Assembly: GCA_013399015.1 (NCBI GenBank)
Contig: VWZX01002690.1
Location: forward strand, 434,001 to 498,000
Reading direction: 5' to 3'
Source: Galbula dea
Taxonomy: Eukaryota > Chordata > Aves > Piciformes > Galbulidae
Length of the DNA: 64,000 bases
Shown here: in pieces, positions 1-14,800 of the stretch
Layout: the number at the start of each line of letters is the position of its first letter
Position numbering within the stretch: the stretch's first letter is position 1
The notes under the pieces: generated by a model
Databases searched by the model: none
The model's input: the letters and a program-made list of their open reading frames with translations, nothing else
What the model was told of the DNA's origin: nothing
Position numbers and translations under genes: made by a program

Positions 1-2478
1 GCTTGTAGCCACCTCTGCTTCTTCCTCGGGGTTGCTTCTTCCTCAGGGCTGTTTCATTTGCCTATTAGAGGTCATTTTAAAAGCCCTCAGGTGCCTTGTA
101 CAGCTCCTTGTGTTACAGACAGACTTGGAGTTTGTATGAAGATACAGGTTCTGCAGGTTCCTCCTCTGCCCCAGATACACCTTGGCCATAGCATCACCCT
201 GTTAAGGAACAAAAAGCCCTTTCCAGCTACATTATTTATCTGATTTGTTTTTCACACAGTCAAAACAAACCCAAGCCCCAATAAATAAGATTCAATGCAC
301 ATGCTTCAGGCTGCAAATTCAGCAGGAGCAAATAGCAGCAGTGGCAGGAGAGCCTGGCCCATACCTGCCTCTCCTGTCTGCCTCCCCAGGGTAACTGGCA
401 CCCCAGGTACCACACCTGGCAGTGCTCCCTGCTTCTGTCTCACCTGGGAACCAAACTAGTCGCTGTGTAAACAACTGGACTCTGCAGGGCTTGGAGCAGG
501 GACATCTGGTGGAGAACTATGCCAATTACCTTCTGGTTGAGAATTGTGTTCTCTCTCTCAAATCACAGAATGATAAAGGTTGGAAGAGACCTCCAAGATC
601 ATCAAATCCAACCATCAGCCTATCACCACCATGCCACCAAACCATGGCCCTCAGGACCACATCTAGATGCTTTTTAAACACCTGAATGGATGGTGATGCC
701 ACCACTTCCCATGCATCTATGTAGCTTAGCACATACAATAGAATGAGGAAGGTCTGAGTCTCACCAGGCTCCTAAATCTGAACTTGTATTATTTGATATT
801 TGGTTTACTGGTGACCATCAAGGCATTTGCTGAACAATCACATTCTCCTCCTCCAACATGGCATTCTCTCTTATGGAACATGTTTTTTAAAGGTCAATCT
901 CTTCTCTTTTCCACTAAAACTACTATATTTGGTGTTAGGATAACAAAGCATGCAGATAAAATAGTGTTGATTAGAAGCTGCTAAAGCCTCTATTACATAC
1001 TTTAGAAGTAAGTAAATTTAATTTCCTGATCAGTTATTCAAATTGTCCACTGATCTGATTGTGTTGGAAAACAGGGCAGTGACCACTGAGCACAGAGAGG
1101 TGTCCCAAAACAACCCATGCTGAGGACCCCCCATCAGCATTGCATGTGGTTGACAGGGGACTCCTTTAGGCCAACTGGTCCCACAGTCTGAGTGTCCCTT
1201 CATGGGTGGAGAATGCCTTCCACTTAAGTTTCTGCAGTGTGTGTGCCTCAGAGGTTCTGTAATGCCAAGCAAAAGGTAACAAGTGGTGACAACCAGGACA
1301 TTTGCTTCAAAAGCTTATCAAGACCTGAACTAAATCCCCAAAGCAGATGTCTGTGGTACAGACAATGATGCTATTTGATGTTCTGTTTCCACATGAGGCA
1401 CTGTCTCCTTCTTCTGCTCCACAGCAACACCATCAGTCCTCCCAATGAAGGCTATGAACCCAACACAAAGTTAAGCAGAACATGCTAAGCCTGCTTGCAA
1501 AAGAGTTGGGTTTTATCAGTGTACTGGTCCTGTTAGCAGCAGTATTTCTTGAAGTCCCTCTCCAACAAGGAATCTGTCAGATGGGCTACTCAATGTTATA
1601 AAACAAGGATTTGTTGACCTGGAGGCCAAATGAAGTCAGCAGAACACCAGATCAGAGCTGCTCTTACTCAGATTTTCTTACCATTAACCATTGCATTTCA
1701 CCTAGTCACAGCCAAACACACAGAGACTGTGAGATGCCTTAAGAGTGAGTGATGTGAACCCTGGAACACTGGCAGCCAGGGGACCACAAGGGAAAGACTT
1801 CAGCATCACTAGAAGCCTACCAGCTGTGACAACTGCAACACACCCATAATACCAACAGGTCCAGTGGGACCCAAGGTTGATCAGCACCAGACAGGATCAG
1901 AAATATGGAGATGTCTCTGAGTGAGAGATGTTTCACAGCTGGCAGGAATGCTTTCTCCCACCACAGGAAGGCTGAAGATGCCTGTGACCAGCACTGACAT
2001 TGTGCTCCTTCATCTCTCAAGCCCTTCAGCACCCCTTTGTAGCAGTCTCATGTGGTACTTCCTTGGTGCTTCCACAGGAGGAGGTACAACCTTTAGAGGG
2101 TTTGGATTTTGTCCCACAGGACAGGACAGGAAAATTCAACTCCAGGCTTCCTGTGAAGTTTCTTTTACTAGAAAACAAATATAAAAATACTCCAGAAGAA
2201 GTACAGTGCAAAGAACAAACCATTCACACGGATGGCCCAACATCACAGCAAAAGATCATAAATAATGATAGAAGAATCCTTTAGGAAAGTCAGGTCACAT
2301 TTACAGCTGTGTGCAGTGCCACTCAGTTTCACTGTGGGGCTGCAGCATGGCCACACATCAACCCTCTGCCCCCACACTGTTTTGGGGTGAGAGTCCACAG
2401 TGGCCAGCTGGGGTAGGAAACATCTTGCAAGCATGTCACCCTCCCTGAGCCTACCATCATCCCTCTGTGGGATTCCTG
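1..2478. other. IL18RAP 3' UTR and downstream spacer
   Basis: Begins with the IL18RAP 3' UTR. I see no canonical AATAAA on the minus strand within 2.4 kb; weaker variants are AGTAAA at 2163-2168 and ATTAAA at 1017-1022. A CR1 3' fragment lies at 562-715. No exon of a following gene is recognisable. In mammals SLC9A4 follows IL18RAP, so it may lie beyond the left edge. Confidence 0.5.
562..715 (-). repeat. CR1 LINE 3'-end fragment
   Basis: Opens with the reverse complement of the CR1 tail (TCACAGAATGATAAAGGTTG) and runs through the conserved AGATCATCAAATCCAACC block. CR1 sense is minus, as for the genes. Truncated at its 5' side. Confidence 0.85.
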
Positions 2479-2852
2479 CTATCCATACACCAGGCTGGAT
2501 AACCTCTGGAAAAAGCCTTTCAGGCTGCAGTTTCCCAACATCTTAGTAGCTTTCACTGGCATGTGGTAACGCAGATACTTCCAGAACTTCTTGTTTGGAG
2601 CAGCAGCAGGAGAAGACTTCCAGGTAAGGACTGGTAAAATCCGAAGAGCTTTCTTCACTACTGGAGGCAAAGTCTCTGGTTCATGGAAAGCCTGGAACTT
2701 TATCAATACCAGTTTGATTTTTTTGTCTTCCAAGGCACAGTTCACTGCTGCCTGCAGTTCAAAGATGCTTGGTCCACTCACATAGGCTGGGCTTAAAATA
2801 ATGATTGCTCGTCTGCTTTGTTTGATAGCTGTAACCACTTCATCTGTGTATG
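2479..2852 (-). CDS. IL18RAP: IL18RAP coding exon 10: TIR domain, second part, and stop
   Basis: Starts [20 protein letters not shown], carries [35 protein letters not shown] and box 3 [12 protein letters not shown], then a short tail ending SSLVYG and a stop. Acceptor CTTCTCCAG. The tail is shorter than in human and does not resemble it. Confidence 0.95.
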
Positions 2853-5800
2853 CTGGAGAAGAAAAGGAGATCATGATTGCCTTCTATCATGGAATTCTTC
2901 TCTTATCAGTTCCTTCACTGACAGCTAAACCCCAGAAATAAGCCAACCCAATGGTTCAGGATTGCTGAGAAATTACAGATCCCCTAGAAATGGGTTTGCT
3001 ATCAAAGGGTACTTTGGCCATTCCAATGCAGCCAGGGGAACACAACGTGCTGCTCAGGAGCTGGAGGACACAGCAGGGACCTCACCACACTTTGTTCCTA
3101 CTCAAGTAGGGTCTAAAGGGACACTTGGACTTGTCTTTGTCTCTCCCAGGGACAGGCTCTGAGGGTTCTCATTTCTGCATGTAGCACTGACTTAAGTTGC
3201 TCTGAAAGCAATTACTGAAACATTTGAGGTCATCTTTTCAGGGAATAGAATTTGCTTGCAGGGAATTTCTTGGATGAGCAGCTTTGTCTCAGCCTTGGAG
3301 CTCCTCAGCAACCACACTCAGATGTGTATGTGTCTCAGGTGCAAGGGAAAGATATAAAGATCAAACCACAATGAAACTAGAGCAGAAACTCCACTACCAA
3401 AATATACCATTTGCTGATCTGGTGCCTAAAGTTTTTTGGAAAGTAAAAAACCAATTTTATAAAGAAGTAAAGATTTTCTGCCATCCAGAGGGACCTTACC
3501 TCCTCCTGGAAGAACATCTCTTTCAAGGATGCATAACTTGTATCCATATTTATTTTCCAGCATGTCTGGAAGAAGCTCCAGGGCAAATTTTTCTTCACTA
3601 ATTAAAGTAGAGTCACTTTCAGGAGAGCCTAGTTTTGCATAGGACACAAAGGCATCGAATTCTTTGCCATCTACAATAAATAAAGAAATACACAATATAC
3701 ATGAATGAGTCAGTCTGAAGCAGTCAGCTTCTTTCTTAATGCTCAGTGTCCATTTATATCCAAGTAGGGCACAACACAAGCCTAAAACTATCACCTGTTA
3801 ATGAAGCACAACCAGCCAGTTTCCCAAAGCCAACCCTGTCTTGCAGGTGTTGTAGACCACAGCCCATGAGGAAGCTACAGGGGACTACTGCAAGGAGGTT
3901 GTCATTTGTCACACACATGGTCCACTTGCCACCAGTGGAAGATCTGGCCCTTCAGAGGCAAAAATCTATGTTGTAGGGAATGATTCCAAATCTTTTCTAT
4001 GTTTTGCCCCAACACTGATTCCAAAAACACTCATCAAATTACAACCTACTTTGAAAATAGAGTGAATTTTAAAGGAACAATGTGCTTAGATATCAGTTGC
4101 TTGCAAAAGAGAGGTTATTGTCACACACTGTTGTGTTTGTATTCAGAAAGACTGCTGCAAGTAACAAAGCCCAAACTTGATTCAAATATCAGCTCAGATG
4201 CTGAGTTCTGACCAGTTCCTGAGCTGCGTTTCATCTAAAGAATATGTCTGTGAGGTGCAGGTGAAAAATACACAAAGAACTTCTCTCAGCTTTGAAACAC
4301 TCTGGTTCCAATGATCTGAGTGAGGCCCAGTCTGAATCACAAGCAAATCTTAGCTGTTAGCTAAATAAAATTTGAACTACAGTTGAGGGAAGAGGAAGGA
4401 AAACAGAAGAGTTGCTGGTGATAGCAAAAGGCACAGTAGACTCAGTCTGGTGTCCCTATATGTAGTTGCCTGATGACATTTAAGGTGTCCTAAGGCTGAT
4501 GTGACTGCCAAATTTGAGGCAGGAAATATTGAAGTCTTAAATTGTTTGGAATGGCAGGACATCCACAGGCAACAAAAGTGACATCAGACACCTGTGCTCC
4601 AATCAACTGACTTGTATCATATCTCGACCTGAAGGAAACCAGAAGGAAATTCAGCTGTTTGGTGTAGAGCTGCTGCAAGGTGAGCTGAGAAGCTCATCTC
4701 ACCATGTTAACTACACCTTCACTGCATGGAACTTAGTCAATGGTGTTGAGTATCACCCCATAGCTCAGTGTTAACCTCTTGATTTCCATCCTTAGATGTA
4801 AGATTAGGATCAGAAACCTGAGCTAGATGCATCAGGTTTCCACAGGATCTAGAAGAGTGCCTATGGATTCCAGGGAGTGAAGGAAACACACATGGAAGTC
4901 TCATGGCATGCACAAGGTGGGGTTGAAGAGCTCCATCCACAAGCAGCATGTAGCAGAAAGTATGTCTTCAACCATAGGTATGCAGATTAGGTTTAGAGGC
5001 CAAGGGTACAGTTAGATGACACACATTAGGTTTCCACTCCTCTCCTCAGCTCCTAGCCATGGACTTCCACCACTTCCTTCTACTGGTACTGAAGCTCTTG
5101 TGGTAACAGAGGAAGCTGATTCACTTTGCTAGCTACTCACTGGCTTTTACTGAGTTGCTTTTCTGCCAAGCTGAGCCACTTCATCCCCACGAAGTTGAGT
5201 CATCAACACTTAATGGCACGCAGCACTGGTGTGAGACTTGGAGGTGGGGCAGCAGTTCACAAGGTAGGTTTAGCTGAACTTTAACTACCCCCTGAACTGA
5301 AGCTCCTTTGAAAAGAGTTTTTTAAATGGCAATAAATTGGTCTACAAGCTAAATATTCTTTCTTTCACCCACAGAGGTCATGAGGGTCAGGGGCTGCCAG
5401 AGTGGAACCCAAGGGTGTCTTCAGCACACAGATCTTGGCAGGTCTGTCTCTGTCCTACTGCCATACAGGGTGAGCTCTGAGGGGACTTTCCAGAGGTTCT
5501 TCAATCAATTTGTTACCAATCAGAGGGGAAGTTTTGAGTGATTTCCCAGATAGATTTTGCCAGCTGCCTTAGGGCTCACAAGAAGACTTTCCAAAGGGCA
5601 GCTAATTGTGTTCTCTGTTTCTAGATACAGCTATTTAAGGCTCACTTATCATCACATCAAAGACAAAAGCAGACTCTCACACCTATATCAAGATTCAAGA
5701 ACCTCTAGAAAAATTTCCTTGGGCACATGCCATCAGATTTCTCTCAACCCATGGAAGAAAATGACATGTTAAACTCTTTGAAATAGGCACTCTCATTTTT

Positions 5801-8800
5801 GATTTTTACACTGGTTGGAGGCCAACCTGAGCTGAGCTGGTAGAGAGATGCTACTACAGAGATCTGGAATACCAGAAGTTGGGCACTCTGGTGTAGATGT
5901 CAAGATGGTCAACCTCATTTTTAGAAAGGAAATATGGATGTTTCCCAAATGTACAGTTCTCTGTTGGTGCCCTATATCATCTTATTTTTTTCCTTTGTTA
6001 TTAGGCACCAGCCCAGGCTGCCCAGGGCAGTGGTGGAGTCACCAACCAGAGGGGTTCAAAAAACATCAAGATGTGGCACTTAGGGACATGGTTTAGTGGC
6101 TTGGTGGTGACAGGTTGATGGTTGGACTTGATGATCTTAGATCTTGGACCTAAATGATTCTGTGTGACTTCAAGCAAAAATTACAAGTGTCTGGAGTCCT
6201 TCAGGTTGCTCTGCAAGGACATTTGATTCTTGTCCACAGGTTCTGTTAAGCACTGTGGGGAATGAGGTTAAAATATTGGACATGCTTTGCTATTCCTCTG
6301 GAGATGCTTTACTGTTCCTTGCAAAGGGACTTCCAGTAGTCATCTTCCTACTCTAATCTTCCATGGGTAGTTTAGGGATCTTGTGAAAGGCTAAATGTGA
6401 CATTGCAGTTGGGGTTAGAGATTTCCTCCACACTTCCTGGCTTTTTTTTTTCACTTCCCATCTCAATCCACTGAGCATCTTGCTAGATTTAACAGCCTTT
6501 GTATGGGCTCAAAGAGGAAAGGGTCATTAAGAGAATTTAATTCAATGGTTAATTCCCAACCAATTAACCCACATGGCAAAAAGGCAGTCCAAAAAAAAAC
6601 CCCAAAACAGGAGAAAATTAATGACTGTACAATGCTTCTTACCTCCTGTTGTTTCATTGTGGACCAGATAACTTTGGTACATCAGCACCATTTCAATCCA
6701 GTGCTGGTAAACCAAGGCAGTGCAAAAAAGGAATGCAAATAGAGTAAAAATGGCACTGCACAGGATGTACAGGAGAAACACTGCAGGAAGGAAAAAAAAG
6801 TTTATCATAACTCAGGCTTTCCAAAATGATGTTGACATTGACATGAAAATCTCAGTCCAAAACTGGAGGTAAATCACCTCCCAACCTTCATTCCTGCCTT
6901 GCTGGTAAACTTTAGGCAAGTCAGGAATTCATTTAGCTGCAAACCTAGAGTTTCAGTCTACTACCAGGAACCTTTTCTGAATGGTAGCTCCTTGAGGGTA
7001 TGAAAAGCCAATCTGTGATGGAAGTTATGTTACACTCAGTAGGGTTGAAAGGAGTCACCTCATGAGATGGAAAAGTCACATTAGGGCTCACACAGCTGCA
7101 CACAGTGCCCTGCTGGAGGCTTTCTGTGCCACCCCAAGGATGGATCTCCACTGTGAACTATTGTTCAGGGGTTTCATTTCCACACTGATTCTGGTTTTTG
7201 GCTGTTGCTTGAAACACTGCCACAATCACATCAGTTATGGTAGCTCCTCAGAAACATGCATGCTGAGGGCTGGGGAAGCAAATGTTGTGTAAAAATTAAG
7301 GAATCTTATTGCTTTCAGCAGCAGCTCTGCTCACTCTAGATTGCCTGGTGATGTTCAGAGATGCTGCTTACCTCTTATTCCTCCTAGTACTCTCTAGCTT
7401 CCACCTGGCCCACCTGCCTGCACTAAGGCCCTAGATACCCCCATCCTTCTGAGTAGTCCTCAGAATAATGTGCCTTCCTGACAAAGTAACAAATGTACAT
7501 CTGACAAATCAACCTTGTCCCACCCAGCTTCAAGACACTTCTGCAGCTGGCTAAAAATCCAGTGTCAAAATGGGGAATGAGCTCCTAGCAGGGAGTAAAT
7601 CCAAATCTACCTCCAAGGACAAATAGTCACCCACTGATAGTTTTACCTCTTTGTTTTCTTTTCAGCTGGATCACAGCAGTAGCATTCCCTACCAAATTCT
7701 CAGCAAAGCATGTGAAGTTGCTTCTGAGGTCTCCCTCTGTGACTTCTTCCAGTTTTGCAACCTGAAGAAGTGTCTTCCCCTTTAAGCCATTTGAATAAAC
7801 ACTGAAGAGAAAAAAAAATAGGTATTTCCATGACACCTTTGCTGTTCACTTACACAACCCCCACTTGTCTAAAATACAAATTAAAAGCAGCTTGCAACTT
7901 CTTAACAGTCAGCTTGAACTTGCAATATTCTGGTTGGGGACTTTCCTTTGGTTTTCTTTTCTCACTGTAAGTAAACAGTAACATCAAAGGTTTGCAGTGT
8001 ATTGCAGTTTATTCTCAATTCATCAGCTCAGAAAAATACTTGAGCACTTGCCCATTTTTATTTGTAAATATGTTTTGGCTTCTATAAGATTGTGGTTTTC
8101 TAGGAGGTAAAAATTCCCCAGGGGAAAATGCAGAAACTTCAGAAAGAAGCTCTAAGAGAGGGCTAGAGGGGCAAAAAAACTCAGTGGCACAACCTCTTGC
8201 ACAGGGAAAAGAAGCAAACAGAATAAGATAGATACAAGGGACAGAAGTATAGGAAATGAAGAGATAACAGAGGAATCCCCTTGGGGTTGAGCAAGGACTG
8301 TGGGGAACAGAAGTGTGTCTGCAGTCACCTGAGAACACCCAGGGGTGGTCCTAGAACACCAAGTGGCCCAAGAGGCACCTCACACATCATGCCACTGCAA
8401 AAGGAGTCTACCATGACTCTACATCTGTTAGTAAGGGGTCAACCTTAACTGGAAATCTGTTGGGAGTGGTTTATTCATTTGGGTTTTTTATCAAATAAAC
8501 AGAAATTATATGCATGCAGAAAGCTAAACACTTAGTAAGAAGGAGATCACAGAGCTAAACATTCCAAAGTTAAGAAAGTCTAATTTCCAAGCTACCCCAT
8601 GAGTGTGTGTGTGCATGATACCACCATTTGTTATTTTGTTCCCCACATGACTCCTATTAAGAACTGGAGTGGAGCAGTGACAGCAAAGCTTTTGCTTTCC
8701 CTGGTCTACAGAAAAGCTTTCCCCTAGAGATGACTCAGGGCTGTGTACAGACACTATTGCCTGTATTGCCTCCACTATGTTTCTTGCTCAAGCTGGACTC

Positions 8801-11800
8801 TGCCTAACTGGATGAGGAAAAGAAGTAGAGGAAGGAAAGGGAAACGTGGTGACTCTGGATTGTCCTCACGTCACTGGAAACCTTTCCCCTATATGTTGCT
8901 TCTCTGCAGGGTCTGGGTAATTTCTTCTCCTGAAACCCAGTGCTTCAATTCCTCAGACTGACTCAATAAAGACACCCCAAAGTCTGAGCCATTCAAACAC
9001 CTTTTGATGTCCACAACACTCTTCTACTGACCTGGTTCATTCCCTACACCAAACACAGATTCCAAAGACCAATTGTGTGAGCTGCAAGCAAGGCACAAAC
9101 ACAGGCAACCCTGGGAAACTGCTGATGTGGGCACAGGCAAGCAAGAACCTTTAGTCTTGAAGCCAAAACTTTAGGAAGAAGAGAGAAGATTTTGCCAAAA
9201 GCTTCTGGTCTTGACTTTCTGGACATCAGTATGTGCTTCTGTGGGTGAAGTGTCACATGCACTTGGACATACACATGCTGAAGAACAGAGCTTTCTGAGT
9301 TCACAGAACGACAGAATATTAGGAGTTGGAAGGGACCTTGAAAGATCATCTAGTCCAACCCCCCTGCCACAGCAGGATTCCCTAGACCAGCTCACACAGA
9401 AGCACATCCAGATGGGTTTGGAATCTCTCCAATGAAGGAGACTCCACAACTCTGGGCAGTCTGTGCCAGTGCTCTGGCACCTCAACTGGGAAAACATTTC
9501 TATGTGTATTCACACGGAATCTCCTGTGCTTCAGCTTACAGCCATTGCCTCTTGTCCTGTCACTGGGCTTCACTGAGAAGAGCCTGACTCCATCCTCCTG
9601 ACAATCACCCTTCACATATTTAAAAGCAGAGATGAGGTCACCCCTTAGTCTCCTCTTCTCCAAGCTAAAGAGACCCTCAGCCTTTCCTCATAAGGAAGAT
9701 GTTCCAGCCCCTTCATCATCTTGGTGGCTCTGTGCTGGACTCTCTCCAGCAGTTCCCTATCCTTCTTCAACTGAGGGGCCCAGAACTGGACACAATATTC
9801 CAGATGTGGCCTCACCAGGGTAGAGTAAAGGGGGAGAAGAACCTCTCTTGACCTACTAACCACACCCCTTCTAATCCAGCCCAGAATATCATTGGCCTCC
9901 TGGCCACAAGAGCACACCGCTGGCTCATGGTCATCCTTGCATCTACCAGGACCCGCAGGTCTCTTTCCTCTTCACTGCTCTCCAACAACTCAGCCTCCAG
10001 CCTATACTGATCCATGGGGTTGGTCTTTCCCAGGTGCAAGACCCCACACTTGTCCTTATTGAATCTCATTCAATGTCTCCCTGCCCAACTCTCCAGCCTG
10101 TCTAAGTCTTGCTGAATGTCAGCACAACCCTCTGGTGTGTCAGCCACTCCACCCAGTTTAGTGTCAGAAGCAAACTTGCTGCCAGTGCACTCTGTTCCCT
10201 CAGCCAGGTCATTAATGAATAGATTGAAAAGTTCTTTCAGCAGAAGGTATGGAAACAAGAATGTTGCAGAAGGAACACTACAGTTGCTGACTGGAGGAGT
10301 AATCAGAACACTGGATTGTTTCCTTACCGTGTTTCCTGATTCAATTTTTCATTCCTATTTTCTTGGTTGGTTCTTTTCCATGTCACCCTCATCTGAGAAA
10401 CTCTTTCAAAGCCAAACTGCACACGGCATTCCAACTCAAGTGGCTTTCCTGGAGACAAATTGACACAGGAAAACCATGCATGGAGGTCACCAGAATATTT
10501 TTCTTTCAGATAGCCTGGAGTCTGTACAACCCATGATGTTTCCTTTAATATTCACAGAGAAAAAAATCTACAATTTGTATAAAATCTCATGCTCCTAGAG
10601 AGCAAACACTCTTTTGCTTTATCAAGACCTACTATTACCTCTCAATACCTCATTCAAACATTTTCTTTCCACTTCAGATGAGGAGTGAAAACTTACCAAG
10701 CTCTGCTTCGAGGATCACCACACCATTGGGATACAAGAAGTTTGGTGGATGAATGGTGTTTTTTGCTGCAATTAAGAGGAATACTGTTAATCACTATAAT
10801 GTTATCATCAGTGCAGAAGGCCAGAGAAAGTATCTCACACAATTTTCTTTTCCAAATGTTAGGTGGAATTTAGACACCTAAGTCCAAGAAGATGATTTAC
10901 AGCTGTTGACGTGTCTGAGAGTGCACAGATAAGGGAGTTTTGACCACAAAAGGTATGTAGCTACTTAAAGATCTGTTATCTCTGTTATTCTGAGGCATTG
11001 CCACCTTACAGGGGTTGAGGAGTTCAGCCTCTACCCTGCCCTTAAGGTTATTTAAGATTCAGAAATTAGGAACCCCTCCTTGCAACCCCCCCTGAAGGGT
11101 GTAATCCTCATAGCAGTTCCCTGCCAAGCCCCATTCCGTGCCCAGTAAGGACACACATAGCTCACATCTCATTCACAACTGTAACTACTTGCATCAAAAT
11201 AATCATGTTTCTCCCCAAACAAGGGCAGATAATAACACTCAGAGTTCATGCAATCTACTGAGCCATTAGCCAGGCTCTTGAAAAACAGCCTGCAAAAGGG
11301 CTAAAGCCCCACAGCTCTGATCTTCTAGGGGAGTACCATACTGCAAGAAATGATGCCACACAATACTGTTTGGGTTTCTTTTTTTTAAACCAAGCCACAG
11401 CAGAGAAATATCTGCAAGATTCAGGAGGAGTAGATCTGTATATGGCACCTTTCAAAGGTTTTCTGACCATGCTGTAAGGTGTTTTTGCTGTAAGCAAAAA
11501 GCTGAGAAGCACCATTTGTTAGCTCAGGTTCAGGCAGATCAGAATGAAAACAGAGCAAGTTCATGCCTGCTTGGAATATATTGGGGGAGTATAGCCAGAG
11601 AGAAGAGTGAAAGACCACTAGACACTGTAACCTAGCACACAGAGCTTTCAAAGCCGGTGAGATGTTAGTTCCAGACCCTCTACTGATGAGGAGACCCAAA
11701 CCCCAGAGCTCTGGGTTTTTAGTCCCTTTAGGCTTTCCTCCAGAGCCTGAGTAATTGCTTAATAGATTGCACGAACTGAATTAGTACCAAATGCACCAAC

Positions 11801-14800
11801 AGCTGCAAAAAAATGGACCAGTTATTTCAGAGGAGTGCTGTCCTCATTAGACCACAGAACCAGGTTGCCTCACCTGACACCTTTCCTTCACTCCCTAAAT
11901 CTTGTTCTCCCTTCTACAGAGTAGCCCACTTTCCACCAGCATGCTGAGAGCAGGTCCTCTGCTGTTGTCATACAGAACAGCTCTGCTGGGTCCATCCAGC
12001 TCAGGACATAGCCTAGATAGATGTAGCTCTGCTTTCTTCTGGGACCTGTGCTTGACTGCAGTGTCTGACCAGAGTCTTACAACACTCAGCCACAGATACC
12101 TGAAGAAAAGCAATACCCACATCTCTCTTTTAGCAAACTAAACAACTCCCTTGTTGTAAAAGAACAGGCCCTGCAGGCAGTGATGCTTTCCTTCACAGCA
12201 CGTGCAACAACAAATGGCTTCTTTGTTGGTTAGGTTGTCCACAGGCCTCCTGTTTCTTCTGCTGTTGAAAAGTTATGTGAAAGATGGGTAGTGATCCCAC
12301 CAACATCACCATCCTCATCATCATCAAGTAAAAAAAAAATGAAGGTGCCATAGATGCCACAAGGAGTGGATTTTTGCCTAATTGACTTTCACATAAACCT
12401 CTACTTTCTCCTTGCCTGTGACTATCTTCCTAATGCTCCCCACAGAGTACAAGGAAAATAGTGGCACCAGCTAGAGTTTCAGGAATTCTACTCCCAAATC
12501 AGGAGACCTCAATCCTTTTATAGATTTGATCTCCACTGTTAGGAATTCCAGTAAATCCAAAGCAGAATTATGAAAATGATGGCACTGTGTGCTACACTTC
12601 ACCACCAAACAGTGAAGGTTCTAGTCAGTGCCCCAGGCTGTCCTCAGAACACCTGGCAGAGGATTTTAGTGCTTGTGTAGCTAATCCAGCTTCTGGGTTT
12701 TCAGAAGAAGCCATCAATATGGTAGGAAAGAATAGAGAAAACATCCTTTCCCTCAGGTGTTTTGTTCCAAGTGGTTACAGTGCTCACCAATGACTTCTAC
12801 TGTGACTGCTGTTCTCATTGTCCAGTTGGAAGTGTTCTCATACAGGATGTAATCACACACATACATTCCAGCATCTTGGTCATAGGTTGGAATCAAGGAG
12901 ATTTCATTCTGCTTCAGCTTGAGGCTTTGCCTGCTCTTCACACGTTTTACCTGCTGACCATCCTAAGGAGAAGAAGAGGACTAAGGAACTGGAAGCCCTT
13001 TTGTTTGCTCTTATTAAGTTAGATCTGAAATGAGCTTTTTGAATGCTCAGGAGAGTGACTCTTACCTTGTACCATTTGACATCTGACTTTTTGATCTGGC
13101 TGTAGCACTTGGTCCCAGGACAAGTTATTGAATTCCCAGTGCCAGCAAGAAGATGGAGCATATTTGGGCCATAACTTGAACAGTTTGCTGCCTTCTTTGT
13201 TTGAACCTCCAAAACAATTTTGAGACATGGGATATTTTCCCTGAGGGATGTAGAAAAACAAGTTAAACATTTAATACACAAACCAAACCCATTCTTGTAG
13301 AGGGAGATGAGCCTTTTGCTCCATCACATACCATATCATGCAGATGTACACTCCAGAATCACTGTCCCTTATTGGTTGAAACCAAAGTGCATCCCCTTGG
13401 AGAGCAGGATGAGAGCTTTCCTTGATAACCTTCAGTGGCTCTTTATCTTTCTGGTGCCAGAACCATTTCACTTTGGGTTGTTTTAGGAGTGAGTTGTTAT
13501 AAATGTGGGCAGCATCTCTATTTGGTGACACACATTGCAAAACAAACTTCTCATCACTTATTGCACGATACCACAGAGGTTCAACCTGGGAACAGCCTGA
13601 AAAGCAGGGCAGAAAGATATCAATACCACCTGAAAGAGCACACCACCATCACCTTTAAACAAATCATAATTAGGAACACTACCAAAATACAACTTTACCT
13701 TTCTTTGGATTAAATAATCTTTGATGTGCCCAGATGCTGGGCTAAGAGAGAGTTGATTTCCTTAAACACAGAATTTGCTGATGTTCTCAAAAGGTCATTC
13801 AAAGATTTTTTCAAAAGCCCAATGTGAAAATAAGTTGAGAATTTTAGTGGACTGAAAATTTTCATGTGGGTGCTAACCTGTCAGACCTCAACTCTGTAGA
13901 AAAGCAGATGCAGCTGTTCTAGCTCTCCTCACATTAATCACAGAATCATGAAGGTTGGAAGAGACCTTTAAGATCATCAAATCCAACCATCAGCCTATCA
14001 CCACCATGCCACTAAACCGGGGCCCTCAGGACCACATCTCAATGTTTTTTGCACCCCTCCAGGGATGGTGACTCCACCACTGCCCTGGGCAGCCTGGGCC
14101 AATGTGGACAATCATAGAACAGTTTGGATTGGAAAGGACCATGAGAGGTCATCTAACCCAACCCCCTGCAGTGAGCAGGGACAGAGCCTGCCCCCAGCAC
14201 ACCCCCTGTTTAGGGTAACATTGACACATGTTATTGTCTCGCTGCTCTGAAACCTTTCCCCTCCTGATGCTTCAGTTACTGTCACCAAAATGAAACACAC
14301 TTTTGGATTCTGAAACCATGGTCTCCCATCCTACCCTCAAGATTTTCTAAAGGCTGCATAAAGCCTCCTGACAGCCAGGATGTGGTAAAGCTTGCAAGCA
14401 TGGGAGGATGTCACTTCAGCAGGAGGAGGGCATGAAATCTTCAATACCTCACCTACCCACCTGGGAGGCTGCACAGTTTCAGTTTCTCTCTGTGAACAGA
14501 AGTGGATCAAGCTCCTTCAGATAGATTGGGTGGGTGAAAGCCTTTGATATATTGGTCTCACTCTGCCTTTCTCTTCCTTGTCCTCCACCCATCCCTGACA
14601 GACTTGGACCAGCTGAGGGAGTCTTCAGGGAGTCACAGAAGCAATTTATTTGCTCCATTTGCCTCTCAGAAATTCTCCTTTAGGTTTTCCCTTTTCACTA
14701 GGGAACTGAATTGTGAATCATTTTTAGGGTGAAGAGTTTTACCAATACTTAAAAAGCTTGCAGAAAGGCTGGAACCAGCTGTTAGCCTGAAGAGGTGGAG